A program made the position numbers and the translations under genes. 64,000 nucleotides of DNA from assembly GCA_011056555.1 (NCBI GenBank), contig DSEQ01000040.1, forward strand, positions 97,075-161,074. Direction: 5' to 3'. Positions 26,180-33,217 of the stretch are shown one piece after another (the first letter of the stretch is position 1; each line of letters starts with the position of its first letter). Origin of the DNA: Candidatus Zixiibacteriota bacterium. Its GTDB lineage: Bacteria; Zixibacteria; MSB-5A5; JAABVY01. The notes under the pieces are model-generated. The model was not told where the DNA came from. It did no database searches and saw nothing but the letters and a program-made list of their open reading frames with translations.

Positions 26180-27664
26180 CTACTCCACCTCCTTTTCGAC
26201 CGCTTCCGGAGTTTCTTCTTCTTTTTCTTCCTTTTTCACCTTGAGCGATTCATCAAAAATTATCGCCTTGTAAACCAGATCATGCAGGCCGACTATTTCG
26301 ACATCATCCATGCCCTGATCCTCCATCAATTCGCGCAGCTGTTTTTTGCAGTTGGCACAGGGCGCGACCACATATTTGGCGCCCGTCTTCCTGATCTGCT
26401 CCGCCTTGGCCTTGCCGCCGATAGTCGTGCGATAGGGACGGATTTCGTCTATCGAAACAGTCCCGCCTCCGCCTCCGCAGCAGATATTGTTCTTGCCGCT
26501 GGGAGTCATCTCCACATAACTCTTGCAGAATGACTTCAATATTTCACGCGGCTTGTCAATGATCCAGCCCTGGCGGGCGATGTTACAGGGATCATGATAG
26601 GTTACCGGATCAGTTATAACATTGGGATCCAGCTTTATCTTGCCTTCTTTGAGCATATCATAAAGATACTCCATGCAGTTGACAACCGGCGGAGCGTCTT
26701 TTCCTCCGCAGAAGACCGGCACGAAATACTTGGCCGAACGGGAGGCATGACCGCATTCGCCGATCAGGATTTTCCTGCCCTTCAGCCTGCGAGTTTCCTC
26801 CACCACCTTCTTGACAATTCGATCCAGCATCCGGTCGCTGTAGAACAGGCCGTAGTTGATGCCGTCAAAATAACCGGTGCCGATGGTCCAGGAGCCGCCG
26901 GTGGCGGTAAAGACTGCCGCGTTACCCATCAGAGTATCCGCTTCCATCAAAAAGTCCGAGACAGCCGGGAAGAAAACATATTCGCAGTCCTCCTGATCAA
27001 TCGGGAACTTGATCTTGACGCCCTTCTCCTCCTCCATATCCTCCTCCAGAAATTCCAGTGTATCCAGAAGGGCCGGAACAGGTATGGCCGAGGTATTTCC
27101 GGTTTTGCCCTCCAGCTGTTCACGGGTGCTGATCACCAGTGCTCGCGGAGCAATGCCGATCTCGCTCAGTATATATCGCCCCAGATGCGTCACCAGGCCG
27201 TGATCGATCCCGACCGGGCACTGCAAAGTGCAGCGCCGGCAGGCGGTGCAGTTCCAGAATGACTCCGCCATTTCATTGACCTTCTCATCGGTCAGTCCCT
27301 TGCTGCCCAGGACCCGGCCGCGTAACATGCCGCCGACCGTAAAATGACGGCGGTACACGCTCAAAAGCAGTTCCGAGCGATAACAGGGGATGTCCTTGGG
27401 ATCACGGGTCGCCTGATAAACCTGGCATTCAGTGGCACAACGCGAACATTTGGCGCTGCTTCTGACATACTGATCGAGCACAAATCCATAATTTGTGTTC
27501 TTCAATATGGCCGCAAAAGCTTCCAGAAACTTCTGCGCCCTCCCATCCACAACCGGATCCTCGATATGGTACCGTACATCGAGCTTCTGCTTCTCCAGTA
27601 CCTCCGGCTTGCGCTGGGTTTTGAAGGCGTGTTGTCGTTCTTCCTCTGTGATTGGTTTGATCAT
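26180..27664 (-). CDS. HdrD/DsrK-like iron-sulfur subunit with CCG domains
   Basis: This 494-residue soluble protein has a first cysteine set CSRCATEC (near 73-80) and a classic cluster CTACRRCTLQCP (near 139-150) for [4Fe-4S] centres. Two cysteine-rich CCG-type regions follow, with NCMEYLYDM, DPCNIARQGW, ICCGGGGGTV and APCANCKKQL. CCG domains in HdrB/D and DsrK hold the catalytic non-cubane clusters that act on disulfides or trisulfides. Together with the NarI-like subunit this suggests a menaquinone-linked disulfide or related thiol oxidoreductase on the cytoplasmic side. The true substrate cannot be named from sequence. Confidence 0.87.
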   Translation of the reverse strand: MIKPITEEERQHAFKTQRKPEVLEKQKLDVRYHIEDPVVDGRAQKFLEAFAAILKNTNYGFVLDQYVRSSAKCSRCATECQVYQATRDPKDIPCYRSELLLSVYRRHFTVGGMLRGRVLGSKGLTDEKVNEMAESFWNCTACRRCTLQCPVGIDHGLVTHLGRYILSEIGIAPRALVISTREQLEGKTGNTSAIPVPALLDTLEFLEEDMEEEKGVKIKFPIDQEDCEYVFFPAVSDFLMEADTLMGNAAVFTATGGSWTIGTGYFDGINYGLFYSDRMLDRIVKKVVEETRRLKGRKILIGECGHASRSAKYFVPVFCGGKDAPPVVNCMEYLYDMLKEGKIKLDPNVITDPVTYHDPCNIARQGWIIDKPREILKSFCKSYVEMTPSGKNNICCGGGGGTVSIDEIRPYRTTIGGKAKAEQIRKTGAKYVVAPCANCKKQLRELMEDQGMDDVEIVGLHDLVYKAIIFDESLKVKKEEKEEETPEAVEKEVE

Positions 27665-27708
27665 CGCTTCCTCATCTATTGTTGTTGTTCACATTTTTCC
27701 ATTTGATT

Positions 27709-28449
27709 CTATCTCTTGTCAAAAACTGCCTCATGTCCTCTGACTGGAATCCTGAAAACCGGCAACGGGTCTTTTCCGCTGCCCATTTCCGGATTCTCGA
27801 GCACCCAGGGATCGAGCAAATTTATATTAAAATCCTTGCACGTTTTCACCACCTGGTCCTGTGCCGCATGCACATAGACAGCAGCATCGTAATTTTCGGA
27901 TATGGATCTCAGCTCCATAATTTCCTTTTCCCAGTAGAAGACATGCCCGGCGCAGCAAACTGCAACACGGATCGGCTTTTTGCAGCGGGGGCATTTCAAA
28001 GTCGCGATTATATCCACCGGGAATTCGGATTCATCATTCTCAATTACGAACCCGTTTTTGGATAAATATTCGCGGGTCATCTCCACCAATTCCCCCAGTT
28101 CAAACAGGCAGGGAGCCTCTTTATTCTCTTCCGCTTTTCCGGTATGCTTGATTTTGCCGCCGATGAAGAGCTTCAATGTCTCCTCTATTTTTCCGGTTAA
28201 GTCTTTGTATACCATCAGATTTTCCGCCTCGAGCATATCCTTGTAAAAGGACCTGATGCCGTTGCATAGAAGCACCTCAACTCCCGCATCCTTGAGAAGT
28301 CTCAGACGGGCTATAGGGCCGCTGCGGTCACAGTTCAGCAGCTCCTTTGAGATCACTTCCCTTTCTTCGAGGAGGCAGATTTGAAATCGCTTGGCTGCTT
28401 CGAAGCAGGGAGCGATCTCATCCTTGTATGTTGCAATCGCCAATTTCAT
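27709..28449 (-). CDS. NifX/NifB-type (dinitrogenase FeMo-cofactor-like) domain protein with Cys-rich C-terminus
   Basis: This 246-residue protein begins MKLAIATYKDEIAPCFEAAKRF, the typical start of the NifX/NafY/NifB-C fold, ending near residue 105. A second part has LKCPRCKKPIRVAVCCAGHVFYW, a C-x-x-C plus C-C arrangement that could bind metal. The function is unknown; NifX-fold proteins bind metal clusters or cofactors. The frame is open to a TTG at 28485, but that would place the start inside the sigma-54 -24 element, so the ATG at 28449 is chosen. No Shine-Dalgarno is visible. It is the first gene of the redox operon, 44 bases before the HdrD-like gene. Confidence 0.7.
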   Translation of the reverse strand: MKLAIATYKDEIAPCFEAAKRFQICLLEEREVISKELLNCDRSGPIARLRLLKDAGVEVLLCNGIRSFYKDMLEAENLMVYKDLTGKIEETLKLFIGGKIKHTGKAEENKEAPCLFELGELVEMTREYLSKNGFVIENDESEFPVDIIATLKCPRCKKPIRVAVCCAGHVFYWEKEIMELRSISENYDAAVYVHAAQDQVVKTCKDFNINLLDPWVLENPEMGSGKDPLPVFRIPVRGHEAVFDKR

Positions 28450-28468
28450 AACCAGAAGGGTATATATA

Positions 28469-28484
28469 TGCGAAACATGTGCCA
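28469..28484 (-). promoter_or_regulatory. Sigma-54 promoter of the redox operon
   Basis: Read on the minus strand, TGGCAC-ATGTT-TCGCA matches TGGCAC-N5-TTGCA with one mismatch. The invariant GG and GC are exactly 10 bases apart. The predicted start near 28458 leaves only about 9 bases before the ATG at 28449. Confidence 0.72.
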
Positions 28485-28548
28485 AAATTCACAAATTAGC
28501 TTAGTCGTTGTTAGACAAATTATTACATAAAAGGGCAAGAACCGCCAT

Positions 28549-28604
28549 GTTGCAATAATCATAAATTGCAACGTAATGTTGCAGGGTGTTCGTTGCATTA
28601 TGCA
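28549..28604 (-). promoter_or_regulatory. Upstream activator dyads (TTGCA sites)
   Basis: GTTGCAAT (28549-28556) and ATTGCAAC (28565-28572) form a perfect 8-bp inverted repeat with an 8-base spacer. Further GTTGCA copies lie at 28578-28583 and 28592-28597, and TGCATTATGCA (28594-28604) is palindromic. They lie about 65-120 bases upstream of the sigma-54 promoter, the usual enhancer distance. Confidence 0.65.
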
Positions 28605-28662
28605 GCATAAAGGCTTATGGGGAGGTGATTAGTGCTTCGGAAATTAAGTGCGGTTTTCAGGC

Positions 28663-30021
28663 TTACGGAATTTCAATCCCATACTTTTTCATCTTGCGCC
28701 AGAGGGTGGTGCGGTCGATGCCCAATATTTCGGCTGCTTTTTTGCGGCTGCCCTGGCATTCCCGGAGCGTATCGCGAATCAAAGCTTCTTCGCTGTCGGC
28801 TTTTGAGGCGGAGCTGCTGACCTTTCCGGCCTGTTCCTGCTGTGACAGTTCGCCGGCGGCCTCCAGTACTTCGGATGGTAAATTCGAGGGCTGTATAATC
28901 CGTTCGCGCGTAACCGCAAAGCAGTATTCGATTATATTCTCCAGCTCGCGGACATTGCCATTATACTCGTGCTTCATCAGTATCTCCATCACCTTGGGCG
29001 AAACGCCTATAACATTTTTGCCTTTTTTGGCGTTGAAGTTGGAGATAAAATGATCCACCAAGTAGGGGATATCCTCGCGGCGCCTGGAAAGAGGCGGCAA
29101 ATCGAATTTGACCACCGCCAGCCGGAAATAGAGATCGTCACGAAATTTCCCCTGTGAGATTTGTTCCTTCAAGTCTTGATTGGTGGCAGCCACTATCCTG
29201 ATGTCCGCTTTTATCGCTGTGGTCGAGCCCAGCGGCTCATATTCTCTCTCCTGCAATAACCGCAGCAGCTTCACCTGGGTCGATTGCGGCAGCTCCCCGA
29301 CTTCATCAAAAAACACAGTCCCGCCGTTGGCAGCCGCCAGCTTGCCGTCCTTATCCTTTTTGGCATCGGTGAAGGCGCCCTTGACATAGCCGAAAAGCTC
29401 CGACTCGAAAAGCTGAGGCGGGAGGGTACCGCAGTTTATGACCACATACGGTTTGTCTTTGCGCGGGCTCAGATTATGCACCGCCCGGGCAAAGAGCTCC
29501 TTTCCTGATCCGGATGGCCCCTGGAAAAGTACCGTACTCTCCGACTCGGCCACATCGGGGAGGATGGCGAAGATTTTATGCATGATCGGGCTTTTGGAGA
29601 TGATATCCTCGAAGGAATAGCTTTTCTCCAGCTCCTTGCGCAGGTTTTCGATAGCGGAGAGATCGCGGAAGGTTTCCACCGCGCCCAGGACATTACCATC
29701 ATCATCACGCAGAACGGCTGTGGAAATACTGATCGGCACGGTCCGTCCCTCTGCGTCAATAATCCGAACCGGCTGATCTATTGCTACATTACCGGTCTGC
29801 ATAGTTTTCTCGAGCTGGCATCCGGTCTCACAGATATCCGAATGGAAGACTTCATAGCACTTCCTGCCGATCGCCTTCTCCTCGGGTATGCCGGTGATCT
29901 TCTCGGCCGCATGGTTGAAGCTGGTGATGCGTCTTTGATTGTCGACAGTAAAAACGCCGTCAGCGATCGACTCGAGGATAACCTTAAAAAACTTCAGATC
30001 TTTCAACTTTTTCTCTGCCAT
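28663..30021 (-). CDS. PAS-AAA+-Fis sigma-54 enhancer-binding regulator
   Basis: This 452-residue regulator has an N-terminal PAS domain (about 12-120) with a cysteine cluster CYEVFHSDICETGC, a central AAA+ domain (about 145-385) and a C-terminal Fis-type helix-turn-helix (GSRKKAAEILGIDRTTLWRK). Walker A is GPSGSGKE and Walker B is GGTVFFDEVGE. The sigma-54 contact loop reads GAFTDA instead of GAFTGA. The gene ends just before the dyads and the sigma-54 promoter of the NifX-like gene, so it very probably activates that operon. The PAS cysteines suggest redox or metal sensing, matching the PAS cysteines of the operon's histidine kinase. Confidence 0.93.
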   Translation of the reverse strand: MAEKKLKDLKFFKVILESIADGVFTVDNQRRITSFNHAAEKITGIPEEKAIGRKCYEVFHSDICETGCQLEKTMQTGNVAIDQPVRIIDAEGRTVPISISTAVLRDDDGNVLGAVETFRDLSAIENLRKELEKSYSFEDIISKSPIMHKIFAILPDVAESESTVLFQGPSGSGKELFARAVHNLSPRKDKPYVVINCGTLPPQLFESELFGYVKGAFTDAKKDKDGKLAAANGGTVFFDEVGELPQSTQVKLLRLLQEREYEPLGSTTAIKADIRIVAATNQDLKEQISQGKFRDDLYFRLAVVKFDLPPLSRRREDIPYLVDHFISNFNAKKGKNVIGVSPKVMEILMKHEYNGNVRELENIIEYCFAVTRERIIQPSNLPSEVLEAAGELSQQEQAGKVSSSASKADSEEALIRDTLRECQGSRKKAAEILGIDRTTLWRKMKKYGIEIP

Positions 30022-30266
30022 CTTTAATTATACGTTCATATTACGTAAATTTTAAGATAAACTCAATTTTTGTCAAATCAACAAAAATGGCAAGGACCAA
30101 CTCCGTCAGGTCGGAGATCCGGCAACGCGCCGAGGCATCTCATGGCCGATTATGATGGGGTTCATTCCTCCAAAAAACAGCGGGAATACACTGGAAATGG
30201 ATTGACTTAAGACTATATATATCATGGCGTTACATCAATATTTTCAATATATTGCGAACTTCCGGG

Positions 30267-30283
30267 CAATGATTCTCATTATA
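30267..30283 (+). promoter_or_regulatory. Fur-box-like palindrome overlapping a -10 region
   Basis: AATGA-TTC-TCATT (30268-30280) with flanking TAT resembles the core of the Fur consensus, about 13 of 17 positions. TATAAT follows at 30282-30287. It lies 30 bases before the lipoprotein gene. The match is to a memorised consensus and is not scored. Confidence 0.45.
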
Positions 30284-30312
30284 TAATATACAAATCAAAA
30301 GGAGGACCGGAA

Positions 30313-30936
30313 GTGATAAACATATCAATTCTCAGCAAAGCAGTGGTGGCAGTCTCCATTCTTGCTTCTCTTTTGATTCTTTCCTGTGAGCAGCAGGCTC
30401 AGGAACAGCAGATGGTGACAATTCCAGAAGGCACCTCGGTCACAGTATCTTTACAGGAGACTATAGGCACCGAGGCAAACAGCTCCGGAGACAGATTTGA
30501 AACCAAAACCATTGAACCCATAACGGTTGAGGGAAACATCGTCGTACCTGCCGGAACAACAGTCAGGGGCACCCTGACAGAGGTCGATGAACCAGAGAGC
30601 GAAAGTGAAGATGCCGAGATGACCCTGGCCTTCAACACGATCGTTATGCCGGATGGTGAGGAATACTCGTTCGAGACTCACGATGTCACTCTCAGAACCG
30701 AATCGGATACCCGCGGCGACGTCGAGAAAATTGCCGCAGGTGCGCTGGCCGGGGCTGTTATCGGGGCGATTGCGAAAGGGGATGAAGGTGCCGCGGTCGG
30801 CGCTGTTGTGGGCGCTGCCGCCGGAGGCGCCGTGGTTATAGCCACACAGGAGAACCGAATAACGCTTAAGCCCGGACAGAAATTCCTGATTCAGACAACC
30901 CAGCCTGTAAAGCTGCCGGCGCCACAGGCCGACTAA
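30313..30936 (+). CDS. Lipoprotein with glycine-zipper segment
   Basis: This 207-residue protein starts with GTG (30313), preceded by GGAGGA at 30301. A signal peptide ends in the lipobox LILSC (near residue 25), so it should be a lipoprotein. The middle part (VTIPEGTSVTVSLQETIGT to VPAGTTVRGTLTEV) resembles domains that describe capped beta structures in envelope proteins. A glycine/alanine-rich stretch, AAGALAGAVIGAIAKGDEGAAVGAVVG, shown here split as AAGALAGAVIGAI and GAAVGAVVGAAAGG, is a glycine zipper near residues 142-175. The function is not recognised. A Fur-like box overlaps its promoter region, and a small beta-barrel gene follows 24 bases later. Confidence 0.68.
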   Translation: MINISILSKAVVAVSILASLLILSCEQQAQEQQMVTIPEGTSVTVSLQETIGTEANSSGDRFETKTIEPITVEGNIVVPAGTTVRGTLTEVDEPESESEDAEMTLAFNTIVMPDGEEYSFETHDVTLRTESDTRGDVEKIAAGALAGAVIGAIAKGDEGAAVGAVVGAAAGGAVVIATQENRITLKPGQKFLIQTTQPVKLPAPQAD

Positions 30937-30960
30937 GTAAATAACAGAAGAGGAGATATA

Positions 30961-31470
30961 ATGTTTAAGAAGTTTATCATTGCCATAATGGCAGTTGTGA
31001 TGATGTATTCTATCGCAGTTGCCCAGGAAGCTTCCACAGCGAGTTTTGGATTTCGCGGATGGGGTCCCAGAATCGGGGTCACAATCGATCCCGACCAATT
31101 TCATTTTGGAGGACATGCTGATTTTGGACACTTTGCCAAACACATCCGTCTCCAGCCAAATCTGGAAATTGGTTTCGGCGATAATCTAATGCTTCTGGCA
31201 ATCAACTTTGAGGGATCATACCGATTCGCCACCAACTGGGATGTCTGGACGCCCTATATAGGCGCCGGACCGGGGATCAATTTTTACAATTTTGACGATG
31301 AAGGCTTGCCGGATGGGGCGGACGACAGCGAAACCGAATTCGGATTCAATATATTAGGCGGCATCGAGAAAGGCATTTCCAACGGCGACAGGTTCTTTCT
31401 TGAGCTGAAACTCGGCTTTGCCGATTCCCCGGATATTAAAATCACCGCGGGCTGGACATTCTTCCATTGA
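30961..31470 (+). CDS. Small outer-membrane beta-barrel protein
   Basis: This 169-residue protein has a signal peptide at residues 1-21 (FIIAIMAVVMMYSIAVAQ). The mature part is made of alternating aromatic strands: WGPRIGVTIDPDQFHFGG, LQPNLEIGFGDNLMLLAINF, and WTPYIGAGPGINFYNF. It ends ITAGWTFFH. The pattern fits an eight-stranded OmpX/OmpW-like barrel. A strong terminator follows. It probably forms an operon with the lipoprotein before it. No substrate is implied. Confidence 0.72.
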   Translation: MFKKFIIAIMAVVMMYSIAVAQEASTASFGFRGWGPRIGVTIDPDQFHFGGHADFGHFAKHIRLQPNLEIGFGDNLMLLAINFEGSYRFATNWDVWTPYIGAGPGINFYNFDDEGLPDGADDSETEFGFNILGGIEKGISNGDRFFLELKLGFADSPDIKITAGWTFFH

Positions 31471-31493
31471 TTAAGGCAAGCAGTTTTAATTTG

Positions 31494-31524
31494 AACGGCG
31501 GATATTATTATCCGCCGTTTTTTA
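31494..31524 (+). terminator. Intrinsic terminator
   Basis: ACGGCGGATA (31495-31504) pairs with TATCCGCCGT (31509-31518) and a run of T follows. It ends the lipoprotein/beta-barrel operon. Confidence 0.9.
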
Positions 31525-31597
31525 TTGTAATCTTTTGCAAGCATAGCCGTATAAACGGTGTCAAATCATATATAATCTGAGAAATTTGTTCGCTAAA

Positions 31598-31805
31598 GGG
31601 AGTGTTTAGAAAGTGCTGGATATTGACAGTACGTCTGAGAGACGTCATTCCGAGGGAGTCCCGACCTTCGGTCGAGGACGACCGTGGGAATCTCAAAATG
31701 CTTTATATGAAGGAACTTATGAGCTCACCACGTCGCTAAGACTTAAGAGTTTTCGCGCCTCGTGATGACTATACGTATATATTCGTGACTTATTGACAAA
31801 CTCTC
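31598..31805. mobile_element. MITE-like element, diverged copy
   Basis: This 208-base element starts GGGAGTGTTTAGA and ends TTGACAAACTCTC, an imperfect inverted pair. It contains GTCATTCCGAGGGA and GAGGACGACCGTGGGAATCT, shared with the copies at 45014-45223 and 54429-54640. Its 3' half is strongly diverged and no flanking duplication is visible. It encodes no protein and lies in the gap before the MacB-type gene. Confidence 0.65.
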
Positions 31806-31877
31806 AAGCGGTGGGGCACCTGAATTGGGTATTCAGGATTCATTTGACATTGCCCAAAAGGAGCGTATCTTCCAGTT

Positions 31878-33089
31878 ATGCAATTTTTAGAGTCTTTCAG
31901 GGTCGCGGCTAACTCGCTGCGAACCCATAAAGTCAGATCATTTCTCACCATGCTGGGTATCATTATCGGCGTGGCCTCGGTCATAACCGTCTTTGCCATG
32001 GGGCGCGGAGCGGAAAGGGCCACCAAAGAGCAGATTCAGAAATACGGCACCAATGTTCTGACACTTTATCCCGAGTACGGCCGTTCCCATTCCGCCAGGG
32101 CCTCCGGACAGCGAGTGCGTCTATACAACGAGGATGTGGAGCCTTTGCAGGAGATTCCCGGAATAGTCGCTGCGGTTCCGCAGATGTATAATTTCACTCA
32201 GGTCAAATTCGGCAATGAGGTCATGTATGCTCGCATCCTGGGCACTACCCCCGAATACGAGTGGGTCAACAACTCGCCCCTGGTGCGCGGCAAATACTTC
32301 TCTCGAACAGATAATGCCAGCCGCAGGCGAGTGGCTATAATCGGTACAGAAATAAGAAAACAGCTTTTCGGTGAGGACACTTTATCTGTTGTCGGAAGCG
32401 AAATCAAAATCAGAGGGATCAGCTTCGAGGTAATCGGAGAGCTTAAGGAGAAAGGGCCGGGATGGTCCTCGCCTGATGAGATGGTCGTCATTCCGCTCCT
32501 GACCGCCCAGAAACGCGTCTTCGGATATAATTACCTTAACGCCATCACAGTAAAGGTCTCAAGCCTGGATTTGATGGATCCGGTTTCTCTGGCGATTGAA
32601 AGGGCCCTCAGGCGACAACACGGATTGACCGGCAATGATGAAAACGACTTTAGAATCTTCAGTCAGGTGGATATAATCCAGACCTACCAGAGCACAACCG
32701 ACACCTTCAACTGGCTGCTGGGATCGATCGCCGGAGTTTCGCTTCTGGTAGGCGGTATCGGTATTATGAATATCATGCTGGTGTCGGTCACCGAACGCAC
32801 GCGCGAAATAGGTCTGCGTATGGCGGTGGGAGCGCGGAAGCGGGATATCCGCCTGCAGTTCCTGATAGAGGCGTTTGCGCTTTCAATCTTCGGCGGCGCA
32901 CTGGGAATATTCCTCGGATCGGGGGCATCCAAAATACTCTCCACATACTTCAACTGGAATACACTGATAGCACCGGACTCGATCATGCTGGCCTTCGGAT
33001 TTGCGGCCTTTGTGGGCATAGTTTTCGGGTTCTATCCCGCCTTGAAAGCCTCCAAACTCGACCCGATCGAGTCATTACGCTACGAATAG
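31878..33089 (+). CDS. MacB/FtsX-type ABC transporter permease
   Basis: This 403-residue protein is a MacB-like permease. Helix 1 lies near residues 20-45 (FLTMLGIIIGVASVITVFAMG) and a large periplasmic domain spans about 50-275. Three C-terminal helices follow, beginning GSIAGVSLLVGGIGIMNIMLV, then VTERTREIGLRMAVGARKRDI, and it ends FYPALKASKLDPIESLRYE. These are signature motifs of the family, which moves lipoproteins, peptides or macrolides by mechanotransmission. The ATPase subunit is not adjacent and must be encoded elsewhere, which is somewhat unusual. The gene lies downstream of a MITE-like element. Confidence 0.9.
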   Translation: MQFLESFRVAANSLRTHKVRSFLTMLGIIIGVASVITVFAMGRGAERATKEQIQKYGTNVLTLYPEYGRSHSARASGQRVRLYNEDVEPLQEIPGIVAAVPQMYNFTQVKFGNEVMYARILGTTPEYEWVNNSPLVRGKYFSRTDNASRRRVAIIGTEIRKQLFGEDTLSVVGSEIKIRGISFEVIGELKEKGPGWSSPDEMVVIPLLTAQKRVFGYNYLNAITVKVSSLDLMDPVSLAIERALRRQHGLTGNDENDFRIFSQVDIIQTYQSTTDTFNWLLGSIAGVSLLVGGIGIMNIMLVSVTERTREIGLRMAVGARKRDIRLQFLIEAFALSIFGGALGIFLGSGASKILSTYFNWNTLIAPDSIMLAFGFAAFVGIVFGFYPALKASKLDPIESLRYE

Positions 33090-33217
33090 TCCTACCCAAT
33101 CTTAGTCATTCTGAGCGAAGCCATGGATGCGGCATTTGGCGGACGAAAAGTCTCATCAGATGGAGAGGTTATTCAGCCTGCAGAGGTCTGGAATTCAGAT
33201 GGTCAATACGAGGCTAA

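Noticed and set aside
28450-28485. Upstream TTG start for the NifX-like gene
   Set aside because: The extension covers the sigma-54 promoter elements and does not match the family start.
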